NCBI GenBank assembly: GCA_018401705.1
Contig: JAGYKL010000030.1
Span: 1 to 37,697 of the forward strand
Direction of reading: 5' to 3'
Source of the DNA: Bacteroidia bacterium
Lineage (GTDB): Bacteria; Bacteroidota; Bacteroidia; M30B66
Length of the DNA stretch: 37,697 nt
The notes beneath the pieces were generated by a model that had not been told where the DNA came from, did no database searches, and worked only from the letters and a program-made list of their open reading frames with translations. This document shows, piece after piece, positions 27,337-36,137 of this stretch. Both the position numbers and the translations under genes were made by a program. Every line of letters begins with the position of its first letter. Positions within the stretch are counted from its first letter, which is position 1.

Positions 27337-28093
27337 ACCTAGAATCATTCCCGTTTTGCTGCTAAAGAATTTGGGTTTAGTGAAAACTGTCCAATTCAAG
27401 AACCCTAGATACATTGGCGACCCGATCAATGCAGTGAGGCTTTTCAATGATATGAAAGTTGATGAATTGATGTTTTTAGATATCACAGCTCATGCTGAAG
27501 GTCGTTGCATTTTACCCCAATTTGTAAGTGACGTTGGCGATGAGGCTAAAATGCCTTTTGCTGTTGGAGGAGGAATTTCTAATTTAAATCAAATTGAACA
27601 AATCCTAAAAGCAGGGGCAGAAAGAGTCATTATCAATAGTGCCGCGGTTGAAAAAAAGGGCTTTATCAAGTCAGCTTCCGACGCATTTGGTAGTTCAACA
27701 GTTGCCATTTCTATTGACGTAAAAAAGAAGTTTCTGGGTAAGCAGCAAGTGTATATTCATGGTGGCAAAGAAGCCACCGGATTAAACCCTGTTGCTTTTG
27801 CCAAACAAATGCAAGATGAAGGTGCAGGTGAGCTTTTTATCACTTCCATAGAAAAGGAAGGCATGATGCAAGGTTATGATTTTGAACTTATTAAAAGCAT
27901 TTCTGAGGCTGTTACTATACCTGTAGTTGCCCATGGCGGAGCGGGAAACTATTCTCACTTCGCAACTGCAATTCAAGAAAGCTATGCTTCGGCCGTAGCA
28001 GCCGGCTCGCGATTCGTATACCACGGGCCTCGTAATGCAGTGCTCGTTAATTATCCAAATTCCGCAGAGCTCGGAGGAATTTTTAAGCCATGA
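27329..28093 (+). CDS. hisF: HisF-type synthase subunit for sugar amidination
   Basis: Start taken as GTG 27329, giving FRPRIIPVLLLKN right after the initiator; it overlaps hisH by eight bases. The 254-residue (beta/alpha)8 protein has LMFLDITAHAEGR, PFAVGGGISNLNQIEQIL, GAERVIINSAAVE, VAISIDVKKK, ELFITSIEKEGMMQGYD and IPVVAHGGAGNYSHF. The canonical HisF opening IPCLDVKDGRVVKG is IPVLLLKNLGLVKT here, so the catalytic Asp11 of histidine HisF is Leu. That fits a HisF2-like role handing ammonia to the sugar amidotransferase. The next gene overlaps its stop codon. Confidence 0.88.
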   Translation: MFRPRIIPVLLLKNLGLVKTVQFKNPRYIGDPINAVRLFNDMKVDELMFLDITAHAEGRCILPQFVSDVGDEAKMPFAVGGGISNLNQIEQILKAGAERVIINSAAVEKKGFIKSASDAFGSSTVAISIDVKKKFLGKQQVYIHGGKEATGLNPVAFAKQMQDEGAGELFITSIEKEGMMQGYDFELIKSISEAVTIPVVAHGGAGNYSHFATAIQESYASAVAAGSRFVYHGPRNAVLVNYPNSAELGGIFKP

Positions 28094-29118
28094 GAATTCT
28101 AATAGACATCGGACATCCGGCTCATGTGCATTATTTTAGAAACTACTATTTCAAGATGCTATCGCGAGGACATGAGATTCTCATCACCTCACGTGATAAG
28201 GAAGTATGCTTTGCTTTGTTGAATGCCTATCAGATTCCGTTTATATCCCGCGGTAGCGGTAAGAATTCTACCATAGGTAAACTGTTTTACATGTTTCATG
28301 CAGACTGGATGCTCTTGAATCATGCTCGTAAGTTTAAGCCCGATGTGTTTCTTTCGTTTGCTTCGCCTTATGCAGCGCAGGTTTCGTTTCTTTTAAAGAA
28401 GCCGCATATTGCCTTAGATGATACTGAACATGCTAAGACCTCTCGGTCGATGTATATCCCATTTACTCAAACTGTTATTACCCCCAATTGTTATATTAAC
28501 GACTTAGGCAAGAAGCAATTAAGGATGCCGTTTTATGCTGAGTTTGCCTATTTACACAGAGCTGTTTTTACGCCCGATGAGGTTTATGCCAGAAAATTGC
28601 TGGGTTTAAATGATGATGAAAAGTTTGTCTTATTCAGATTTATTTCCTGGAATGCTGCACATGACAGAGGGCATTCAGGTATTCCTGATGAAATGAAGAT
28701 GCCTTTAATTAAGTCTTTTTTAAATAAAGGCTATAAGGCTTTTATTTCGTCTGAAGCGCAGCTTTCAGACGAATTTGAACCATACAAACTCAAGATTTCG
28801 CCAGAAAATATTCATCATATTATTGCTGCTGCAGAGTGTTTTGTTGGTGAAAGCGGCACTATGTCAAACGAAGCTTGTATTCTAGGAACACCGGCATTTT
28901 TATTCAATTCTTTAGATGCCGGGGTTTTTCGCGATGAGGTTAAACGTGGCTTGCTTTTTCATTATAAGCAGCCTGATGATATCATAAATGTTATACACGA
29001 TAATATTGAAAATGCCGATTTCTGGAAGAATTATCGGGCAAGTGTCGAAAAGTTACATTCAGAAATGATAGATGTGACAGATTTTCTAATCAATTATACT
29101 GAAAATCTATCGAAATAA
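28090..29118 (+). CDS. DUF354 domain protein, GT-B-like
   Basis: A 342-residue DUF354 protein. The opening MRILIDIGHPAHVHYFRN is highly characteristic; later come PDVFLSFASPYAAQVSFLL, HIALDDTEHAKTS and AAECFVGESGTMSNEACILG, a donor-domain-like turn similar to UDP-GlcNAc epimerase/MurG folds. The family is often found next to WecB and the WbpG/HisH/HisF set in bacteria and archaea, probably as a glycosyltransferase or sugar-processing enzyme, but no activity is firmly known to me. ATGA overlap with hisF. Confidence 0.85.
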   Translation: MRILIDIGHPAHVHYFRNYYFKMLSRGHEILITSRDKEVCFALLNAYQIPFISRGSGKNSTIGKLFYMFHADWMLLNHARKFKPDVFLSFASPYAAQVSFLLKKPHIALDDTEHAKTSRSMYIPFTQTVITPNCYINDLGKKQLRMPFYAEFAYLHRAVFTPDEVYARKLLGLNDDEKFVLFRFISWNAAHDRGHSGIPDEMKMPLIKSFLNKGYKAFISSEAQLSDEFEPYKLKISPENIHHIIAAAECFVGESGTMSNEACILGTPAFLFNSLDAGVFRDEVKRGLLFHYKQPDDIINVIHDNIENADFWKNYRASVEKLHSEMIDVTDFLINYTENLSK

Positions 29119-29135
29119 TCTCAACTTTGAAGCGC

Positions 29136-29246
29136 GATAAAGCAAATGTTATAAAAGGTAGAAACTGACAAATTAAACTCATTCAGTTTTTACGCAGAAT
29201 TTTGCTTTATCCGTATAGGATTGATATGATTCTCTACCAAATCATA
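29136..29246 (+). promoter_or_regulatory. Nested hairpins in the gap before the WecB-type gene
   Basis: This 142-base gap (29119-29260) is the largest inside the plus-strand locus. GATAAAGCAAA (29136-29146) pairs perfectly with TTTGCTTTATC (29201-29211). Inside it, GTAGAAACTGA (29158-29168) pairs with TCAGTTTTTAC (29183-29193) with one G-U pair and a 14-nt loop. A third hairpin, TATGATT/AATCATA, spans 29225-29246. It could be an RNA leader, an attenuator or an internal terminator/promoter; no U-tract follows the stems. Confidence 0.45.
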
Positions 29247-29260
29247 CAAAAGACTAGTAC

Positions 29261-30418
29261 ATGAAGATTATTTCTGTGGTGGGAGCCAGGCCCAACTTTA
29301 TGAAAATCGCGGCATTTGCCGATGCCATACAAACGCATAATTCTCTAGGGAAAGCTCCATATATTCATCATAAAATAATTCATACAGGTCAGCATTATGA
29401 TGAACGAATGACAGATACATTCTTCAGGACTTTATCTATTCCTGAGCCTGATTTAAATTTGCAAATTGGTTCAGGAACTCATGCCGAACAAGTTGGAAAT
29501 ACCATGATTGCATTTGAAAAAGTGCTTATGGCCGAGAAGCCAGATTGGGTTGTCGTTCCGGGCGATGTAAATGCAACACTGGCTTGCTCAATTGCCGCAG
29601 CCAAATTGCAAATTAAAGTATGTCATATTGAAGCAGGCTTAAGATCAGACGATCATTCAATGCCTGAAGAAATAAATAGAATTATTACCGACCGAATCTC
29701 GACTTTGCTGCTAACTCCAGATTTGATGGCATCAGAAAACCTTCAAAAGGAAGGAATACCTGATAAGAAAATCAGATTTGTTGGAAATATCATGATCGAC
29801 ACATTGAATCGTCATCTTGAAAAAGCTCAATCGCTTCATATACAGGAGATTATTCGGTTGAATTCTTTTGATGGTGAATCTTCAGTTCCTGAAAACTATG
29901 TTTTATTAACGCTGCACAGACCATCAAATGTTGATGATTATGAGGCTTTAAGCCGAATAACAACGTGGATTCGGGAAACATTAAGTAAAAATCAAACAGT
30001 CATCTGGGTTGTTCATCCGAGAACAGAGGCGCAATTAAAAAAGCTGGCGCTTTTGGATGAAATTAAAAGTGCCTCCAATGTAATTTTATTGCATCCCCTT
30101 GATTATCTGCATATGTTGAAGCTTAGTTCTGGCAGCAAGTTAATTGTAACCGATAGTGGAGGCTTGCAAGAAGAAGCAACTGTTTTGGGTAAACCTTGTC
30201 TGGTTTTACGACCTAATACAGAAAGACCATTAACCCTTGCCAAACACGGTGGTGCATGTTTATTAGTTGATAATCAAATTGATAGTTTAAATCAGGCCCT
30301 TGATTTTGTATCTTCGAACGAAATCAAACCACAGGTTCCTGAAAAGTGGGATGGAAAAACTTCCGAGCGTTGCCTCGAAGCTTTATTAGATTGTCAAAGC
30401 AAGTTAAGTCATGATTGA
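29261..30418 (+). CDS. wecB: UDP-N-acetylglucosamine 2-epimerase (non-hydrolysing, WecB type)
   Basis: 385 residues, standard for the family. Motifs are KIISVVGARPNFMKIAAF, IIHTGQHYDERM, WVVVPGDVNATLACS, VCHIEAGLRSDDHSMPEEIN, VLLTLHRPSNVDD and VTDSGGLQEEATVLGKP, which bind the UDP-sugar. It would interconvert UDP-GlcNAc and UDP-ManNAc, or, in this amidotransferase context, epimerise a 2,3-diacetamido uronic acid as WbpI does. The sequence alone does not decide between these. It is preceded by a hairpin-rich gap and overlaps the sugar transferase gene by eight bases. Confidence 0.9.
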   Translation: MKIISVVGARPNFMKIAAFADAIQTHNSLGKAPYIHHKIIHTGQHYDERMTDTFFRTLSIPEPDLNLQIGSGTHAEQVGNTMIAFEKVLMAEKPDWVVVPGDVNATLACSIAAAKLQIKVCHIEAGLRSDDHSMPEEINRIITDRISTLLLTPDLMASENLQKEGIPDKKIRFVGNIMIDTLNRHLEKAQSLHIQEIIRLNSFDGESSVPENYVLLTLHRPSNVDDYEALSRITTWIRETLSKNQTVIWVVHPRTEAQLKKLALLDEIKSASNVILLHPLDYLHMLKLSSGSKLIVTDSGGLQEEATVLGKPCLVLRPNTERPLTLAKHGGACLLVDNQIDSLNQALDFVSSNEIKPQVPEKWDGKTSERCLEALLDCQSKLSHD

Positions 30419-31445
30419 GGAGAAGGTATTAATAAATGGCAATGAAGCTTTGTCGTACTTCTCAGAGTTCATAGACATAGATGATTCTGGAGTATTTATT
30501 AATCATTCGAGAGAAGAGAATCAACACCCTGAAAAGCAGGAAAAAATTAAACATGCAATTAACTTTTTCTTGGTAAACGACATCAGATACATTAATAAGT
30601 ATTTTCAGTCGGTTAATCGTGCACTTGATTACGACAGCTATTTCTGTGGCTGTTTAGAGACTTTTGCTGCTAAACAAAGCAAGCACAAATACAATAAAGT
30701 AAAAGGTTTGAGAACGATTACAGGTTTTTCGAACTTTTTAATACACAGGGTTTTTCCAAAACTTTGGGGAATAAAAACCATATATTTCTTGTTTACCAAA
30801 GGAGAAAGTCGACTATTGTCTAAAGCTGAAGTTTTTGGCAGACTAGTTTGTTGCGGCTTTGATATTGTAGAATACAAAGACATCCACGAAATAATTTATT
30901 TCGTTGCAAAAAAAACCTCTACACCAAAATTGGATATAAAACCCAGTTATGGTCCTATTTTTAAAATGCCCAGAATTGGCAAGAATGGCAAGGTGTTTTT
31001 TGTATATAAATTCAGAACAATGCACCCTTATTCTGAATATTTACAGGATTTCGTGTTAAAAAATAATGGATATTCTTCAAGCGGAAAGCCTGCAAAAGAC
31101 TTTAGGTTAACCCCTTGGGGGAAATTTTTAAGAAGGTATTGGCTTGATGAATTACCTCAATTAATTAATGTTTTAAAGGGAGAAATGAAGCTGGTTGGTG
31201 TTCGCCCCGTAGGGGAAAGGTATTTTCAGGATATTCCTCCCGATTTGCAGAAACTGCGCCTAACTCAAAAACCCGGATGTATTCCTCCATACTTGTCATT
31301 AGGCTTAAAATCGAATGTTGCTGACGTTCAAAAAGCCGAAAGGGAGTATTTAGAGGAAAAGTTAAAAAGGCCCTATTCTACCGATTTTCGGTACTTTTAT
31401 AAAGCATTATATCATATAATCGTCAAAAAAAAGAGAAGTGCATGA
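30411..31445 (+). CDS. Initiating sugar transferase (polyprenyl-phosphate phosphoglycosyl transferase)
   Basis: The C-terminal half (about residues 180-340) is a bacterial sugar-transferase domain: FFVYKFRTMHPYSEYLQDF, FRLTPWGKFLRRYWLDELPQ and MKLVGVRPVGERYF, and it ends IIVKKKRSA. It would load the first sugar phosphate onto undecaprenyl phosphate. Instead of the four membrane helices of WcaJ/WbaP types, the N-terminal half is soluble and resembles the end of a methyltransferase-like domain (LLSKAEVFGRLVCCGFDI, IIYFVAKKT), a layout I associate with Bacteroidetes. It overlaps the epimerase gene, and the export gene follows. Confidence 0.88.
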   Translation: MIEEKVLINGNEALSYFSEFIDIDDSGVFINHSREENQHPEKQEKIKHAINFFLVNDIRYINKYFQSVNRALDYDSYFCGCLETFAAKQSKHKYNKVKGLRTITGFSNFLIHRVFPKLWGIKTIYFLFTKGESRLLSKAEVFGRLVCCGFDIVEYKDIHEIIYFVAKKTSTPKLDIKPSYGPIFKMPRIGKNGKVFFVYKFRTMHPYSEYLQDFVLKNNGYSSSGKPAKDFRLTPWGKFLRRYWLDELPQLINVLKGEMKLVGVRPVGERYFQDIPPDLQKLRLTQKPGCIPPYLSLGLKSNVADVQKAEREYLEEKLKRPYSTDFRYFYKALYHIIVKKKRSA

Positions 31446-31484
31446 GTCATTGTGGCCTTTATATTTTTACTTTGTTTTTTAATT

Positions 31485-32276
31485 ATGATGAATAAAGCAG
31501 GGTTTATTATCCAAAGAGGCGCATTATTAGTTTTATTTTTCTGCCTTATTGTACTTCAGGATTCCTGCAGATCTAGAAAGGAATTCGCTTATTTTCAGGG
31601 AAATCAAAAGATTGAATCGCTTGAAACATATAAGCAGTTTATCTGGCAAAACGACTTGCTTTCAATCCAGGTTTCTTCTAGTAACCCAGAATTAACTTTG
31701 CCTTTTAATCCTTTTATGGGTCATTCGGGCTCTCAACCAGCTGGTTATTTCAATGGAATTGCTAGCCCTTCGGGCTATTTAGTAGATTCTGCAGGAGAAA
31801 TCTCTTTCCCCTATTTAGGGCAAATTAAAGTAGCTGGAAAAACGCGTGAAGAGTTGACCAAATTCTTGCAAGAAAGCCTTACTAAATATATCAAAGACCC
31901 TTTAGTTTATATCAGAATATTAAACTTTAAAGTAACTGTTCTTGGCGATGTTGGGAATCCGGGTACGTTTAATATTCCGAATGAAAAGATTAGCCTTATT
32001 GAGGCCCTCGGTCTTGCCGGCGACCTGAATATTACGGCATTACGGCAGAATGTTCTATTAATTAGAACTTCAGGGGGTAAAACAGAAAGATACACAATCG
32101 ACCTAACTTCGCAGGATATTTTTAAATCTCCCGCATATTTTCTGCAGCAAGGCGATGTTATTTATGTTGAAGCAAACAACGCTCAACGAAATGGCTCCGC
32201 GATCAATAATCGATTGGGAATTATAATCTCTGTTGCCACATTATTAATAACAACTCTCACCTTAGTCCTTAAATAA
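31485..32276 (+). CDS. Polysaccharide export lipoprotein (Wza-like)
   Basis: Start taken at ATG 31485 (a second ATG follows; GTG 31452 is also in frame). The N-terminus has a hydrophobic stretch (LLVLFFCLIVLQDSC) ending in a possible, weak lipobox with Cys, typical of Bacteroidetes export lipoproteins. Then comes a Poly_export domain (FIWQNDLLSIQVSSSN, GYLVDSAGEISFPYLGQI) and an SLBB domain (KVTVLGDVGNPGTFNIP, ISLIEALGLAGD). The C-terminus is a membrane segment (IIISVATLLITTLTLVLK). It would form the outer-membrane or periplasmic exit for the glycan with the next gene as partner. Confidence 0.88.
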   Translation: MMNKAGFIIQRGALLVLFFCLIVLQDSCRSRKEFAYFQGNQKIESLETYKQFIWQNDLLSIQVSSSNPELTLPFNPFMGHSGSQPAGYFNGIASPSGYLVDSAGEISFPYLGQIKVAGKTREELTKFLQESLTKYIKDPLVYIRILNFKVTVLGDVGNPGTFNIPNEKISLIEALGLAGDLNITALRQNVLLIRTSGGKTERYTIDLTSQDIFKSPAYFLQQGDVIYVEANNAQRNGSAINNRLGIIISVATLLITTLTLVLK

Positions 32277-34637
32277 TTGAAAGATCAATTAACTGATTTC
32301 GAGCAAGATTTAAGCAATTTCAAATCTGAGATAAATTTGAAAGAGGTGCTTTGGAAATACATCATTAGATGGCCATGGATATTAATAAGCGTAGCATTAT
32401 CTATATCAGTTTGCTATTACTATTTAAGATACACCCAGCCTCTTTATGAGGCAAGCTCAACCATTTTACTTAGAGACGAATCAAAAGGCCGTTCAATTGA
32501 CGAACTGAGCACTTTTTCTGATCTTGGAATTATTAATACTAAGAGCAATCTTGAAAATGAAATAGAGATTTTAAAGTCTCGAACTTTAATGCAAAGGGTT
32601 TGTAGGCAGCTGCATTTGAATATTTCATATTCTGTAGAGAGGTCTCCTCTTGAGCTCGATCTTTATCAGGCATCACCTATAGAAATCCAAAGCAAAGAGA
32701 ATGATTCGCTATTTTTCGAGTCTTCTGGAAGCTTTATCTACAAGCCCGTTAGTGGCACAGAGTTCATTATTAAGCGAAACGAAACAGAGAAGAAATATGC
32801 TTATAATCACTTTATTGACTTAGGTTTTGGCGAGTTTCGCATTATCAAAAAGCGCGAAGAAAGCATTTATGCTAATGAAGAAATTTCTGTTTCTGTAAGG
32901 CCAATTGCCACAGTTGCCGATATCTATACCAAAAAGCTTAGCATCGAAACGATAAATGCTAAGTCGAATGTTATTAGAATGAGGGTTCGCGATGCAGTTG
33001 TTATTAGAGCCAAGCAAGTTTTGAATGCTCTTACTCTGCAATACAAGCAGGATGCTATTAACGATAAAAACCAGGCCAGTATAAATACAGCAGAGTTTAT
33101 TGGAGAAAGAATCCGGTTTATAACTGCCGAATTATCAGAATTAGAGGGAAATGCCGAGGATTTTAAAAGAAAGAATAACCTGGTTGATATTCCTTCAGAG
33201 ACATCTATTTACCTGACTACCGAATCTGATTTCTCCAAACTAATTCTTGAAACAAGCATTCAGCTTGAGCTAAGCAAATATTTCTATAACTATGTAAATA
33301 CTGAGAAAGAAGCAACCGAGCTTTTGCCTGCAGACCTTGGTCTTGCAGATGAAACAGTTACGCTTATGCTCGAGAAATATAATGAGGCTGTACTTAAGCG
33401 AAACAGGGTTTTAAAAGGAGCAGGACCTAATAATCCAGATGCAATTCAACTTCAAGAACAGCTAACTCGCTCAAGAGAAAACATAATGCAATCTGTAAGG
33501 AATTACATCAGCATTTTAGAGTTAAAGGTAAAGGAACTTGGAACCCAACAAGGAAAAATTGCGGGCAAAATCTCGCAGGTTCCTAGAAAAGAAAGAGAGT
33601 ACAGAGAAATTGAGCGACAACAAAACATTAAGGAGGCTTTATATTTATACCTTTTGCAAAAAAGGGAGGAAACCGCTCTGGCATTATCGGTTTCAGTCTC
33701 AAATGCCAAGGTGATTGATGAAGCTTATAGTTCTGGTTCTATAGTAGCACCCAACAGGCGTTTCTTGTTTCTTCTTGCAATAATTGCAGGATTGCTAATA
33801 CCTGTGATAGTAATTTATGTAAACGATTTATTCGATACTAAAGTTCTTGATAGCAAAGCTTTGAAAGACTTGAATGTTCCGTTTATTGGCGAAATACCAT
33901 CTTCAAACCAGAAAAACAGATTAGTTGCTGTTGTTGGAGACAAATCGTATTTCTCTGAAGCCTTTAGGTTAGTCAGAACAAATATCTCCTTCCTTTTGAA
34001 GGATAATCTTTCTAAAGGCAAGGTTATCTTCATTACTTCTAGTCTTGCTAAGGAAGGCAAAACATTTGTTTCAATAAATTTAGCTGCTGTTGCTGCATCT
34101 GCAGGAAAGAGAGTTTTGATTGTTGGCTTAGACCTTCGCCGTCAGAAACTACTCACTTACCTAAAGTTACCTCCTCACGAGGGGATTTCTAACTTCCTGA
34201 TTAATAGTACATCTACAGTTGACAAATACATAATTCCTTTCCCTGAGAATGAACAAATAGATATTCTCCCTTCGGGTGATATTCCTCCCAATCCATCTGA
34301 ATTATTAATGAAGGATAAACTTGAAGAAGTATTCAATTATGCAAGGGAAAACTATGATTATATCATAGTTGATACAGCTCCAGCGGGCTTAGTTACTGAT
34401 ACAGTATTAGCAGCGAAATATGCAGATTGTGTTATTTACATTGTTCGTGCTAACCACACGGATAAAAAGACTTTAAGCACGCCGCTTAATTTTTACAAAG
34501 AAAACAGACTTCCTAATTTGGCATTTCTTCTAAACGATGTGTCTGATCATTCTCTTGCCAGCTATCCATACACCTACAACTACAGCTATACCGAGGAAAA
34601 ACCGCCATGGTGGAAACGAATTCGATTGAAGTTCTAA
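32277..34637 (+). CDS. Wzc-like chain-length regulator / tyrosine autokinase
   Basis: Start is TTG at the base after the upstream stop. The 786-residue protein has an N-terminal Wzz domain with a membrane segment (WPWILISVALSISVCYYYL, about 32-50), a long coiled-coil periplasmic part (about 260-470), a second membrane segment (about 498-517) and a cytoplasmic BY-kinase domain: Walker A SSLAKEGKTFVSINLA (about 587-602), A' VGLDLRRQK and Walker B YIIVDTAPAG. A C-terminal tyrosine cluster (YPYTYNYSYTEE, from 763) is the probable autophosphorylation site. It controls polymer length and export with the Wza-like lipoprotein. Last gene of the plus-strand run. Confidence 0.92.
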   Translation: MKDQLTDFEQDLSNFKSEINLKEVLWKYIIRWPWILISVALSISVCYYYLRYTQPLYEASSTILLRDESKGRSIDELSTFSDLGIINTKSNLENEIEILKSRTLMQRVCRQLHLNISYSVERSPLELDLYQASPIEIQSKENDSLFFESSGSFIYKPVSGTEFIIKRNETEKKYAYNHFIDLGFGEFRIIKKREESIYANEEISVSVRPIATVADIYTKKLSIETINAKSNVIRMRVRDAVVIRAKQVLNALTLQYKQDAINDKNQASINTAEFIGERIRFITAELSELEGNAEDFKRKNNLVDIPSETSIYLTTESDFSKLILETSIQLELSKYFYNYVNTEKEATELLPADLGLADETVTLMLEKYNEAVLKRNRVLKGAGPNNPDAIQLQEQLTRSRENIMQSVRNYISILELKVKELGTQQGKIAGKISQVPRKEREYREIERQQNIKEALYLYLLQKREETALALSVSVSNAKVIDEAYSSGSIVAPNRRFLFLLAIIAGLLIPVIVIYVNDLFDTKVLDSKALKDLNVPFIGEIPSSNQKNRLVAVVGDKSYFSEAFRLVRTNISFLLKDNLSKGKVIFITSSLAKEGKTFVSINLAAVAASAGKRVLIVGLDLRRQKLLTYLKLPPHEGISNFLINSTSTVDKYIIPFPENEQIDILPSGDIPPNPSELLMKDKLEEVFNYARENYDYIIVDTAPAGLVTDTVLAAKYADCVIYIVRANHTDKKTLSTPLNFYKENRLPNLAFLLNDVSDHSLASYPYTYNYSYTEEKPPWWKRIRLKF

Positions 34638-34643
34638 TTAATC

Positions 34644-34656
34644 CAGCCTGCGGCTG
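34644..34656. terminator. Possible short terminator hairpin
   Basis: CAGCC (34644-34648), loop TGC, GGCTG (34652-34656) lies in the 33-base gap between convergent wzc and the flippase gene and is followed by a T-rich stretch. The stem is short, so this is only a candidate. Confidence 0.35.
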
Positions 34657-34670
34657 AAATATCCTTTTGT

Positions 34671-36137
34671 TTATTTCTTTCTAAACGCTGATTTAATCAT
34701 CTGAACAGCATTTTCAATATCATTGATTTTAAGAAGTCCCCAAATCAATGGAGCAAACAAAAACGTCATAAAAACGGGTATTTTCCAAAAGCCTAAATGG
34801 GTTTTTTGAAATATATCCAGAAAAGGAAAGACAACCGCAAAAGCAAGTGTTATTAGCACATATGAGTATAGTTTGATGCGTGAAAACTCACAATCAAAGT
34901 GCTTTCTTGAAAGAAAATCGGCCAAAATAAAATAGGTCATTGTTGACAAAAGCGTAGTCATTGCTGCGCCTAAAAACCCCAGAGCTGGAATGAAAAGGAA
35001 GTTTAAGCCTGCATTAACAGTAGCTGCAGCCAATGTAACCCAGGTATAATACCAGGTTTTTTTTGATATTGATATCCCCTGAGGAACAACTTCAACCATT
35101 TGTGCAAACATTAACGACACCGTTAGGAAGGGAATTGCAACTATCCCGGGAATGTATTTCTCGGTTGTTATAAAACCTACAATCTCGTATGCGAAAGTTG
35201 ATAAACCCACAACAAAGAACGAAACTATACTTAAATAGAGATACAGAATTCTACGCATAAAGGCCTTGCTTTCAGGCTTGTTCTCGAGTTTTTCTTTGTT
35301 GAACATTTGGTAGAACAGAGTTCCAAAACTCATTTGAACTGCAAGGTTAAGTAAGCCTATCGGTTGAGAAAAGGTAGAGCCAATTGAATAAAATCCTACT
35401 TCCTCTAAGCCTTTGTAATGGATTATGAAGAAGCGATCAGATAATTGATAAACCCAAACAGCCAGGCCAGCCCAAATGAGAGGGAATCCGAATTTGAACA
35501 TCTCTTTTGCCCATTCAAGATTAAATCTTGGGAAATATTGCCTGGATGTATAACTGAAATAGGAGAAGGCAACAACAATGAAGGTGCTAAATAAAGTTGC
35601 TAATTGAGCTCCGTTTACTCCCATTTTGAATTGGACAACAAGCAAAACTCCACAACCTATGTTTATGATTGATTTTAATATGGTTGCAATATTGTATCCC
35701 CAGGCATTTCGCTTTAAACGATAAACCATTTCCTGCTCACTGAGCAGCATAGAAAAAGGAATCTGTATAAAACTTATTAAGATTGCTGTAGCGTATTGGT
35801 CTGTGTCAAATAATAATCGTGAGATTGGCCATGCAAAAGCACATAATAGCAAAGATGGTATAACTACCAAAAGCCTTAAAATGAATACCGTATAAAGGAT
35901 AGAGCCACGCTCTTTTTCATCTTCAGGTTTAAAGTAGAAAAAGCTAACCGCCGAATTGAGTCCGAAATTAAAGAAGACAATTAGCAAGAAAACTCCAGAT
36001 GCAAGCGTGTCTAGAATCCCGAATTCTTCAGGAGAAAGTGCTCTTGTATAAACCGGCAGAAGAAGAATACCAATGAACTTCTTCAGGCCTTTGCCAAGGC
36101 CGTATATCAAACTGTCTTTTGAGAATTGCTTAATCAC
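34671..36137 (-). CDS. Polysaccharide flippase (Wzx-like, MOP superfamily)
   Basis: A 488-residue membrane protein with about 12-14 helices. The N-terminus FSKDSLIYGLGKGLKKFIGI, then LLPVYTRALSPEEFGILDTL, is typical of oligosaccharide flippases of the MOP (MATE-like) superfamily. The start is GTG at 36135-36137, overlapping the upstream glycosyltransferase stop by eight bases (GTGATTAA). It would move the lipid-linked repeat unit to the periplasmic face for the Wzy-like protein at 17521. It is on the opposite strand to the main locus and converges with wzc. Confidence 0.9.
   Translation of the reverse strand: MIKQFSKDSLIYGLGKGLKKFIGILLLPVYTRALSPEEFGILDTLASGVFLLIVFFNFGLNSAVSFFYFKPEDEKERGSILYTVFILRLLVVIPSLLLCAFAWPISRLLFDTDQYATAILISFIQIPFSMLLSEQEMVYRLKRNAWGYNIATILKSIINIGCGVLLVVQFKMGVNGAQLATLFSTFIVVAFSYFSYTSRQYFPRFNLEWAKEMFKFGFPLIWAGLAVWVYQLSDRFFIIHYKGLEEVGFYSIGSTFSQPIGLLNLAVQMSFGTLFYQMFNKEKLENKPESKAFMRRILYLYLSIVSFFVVGLSTFAYEIVGFITTEKYIPGIVAIPFLTVSLMFAQMVEVVPQGISISKKTWYYTWVTLAAATVNAGLNFLFIPALGFLGAAMTTLLSTMTYFILADFLSRKHFDCEFSRIKLYSYVLITLAFAVVFPFLDIFQKTHLGFWKIPVFMTFLFAPLIWGLLKINDIENAVQMIKSAFRKK

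Noticed and set aside
26698-28093. Part of a histidine biosynthesis operon
   Set aside because: No other his genes are nearby, WbpG lies directly upstream and HisF lacks Asp11.
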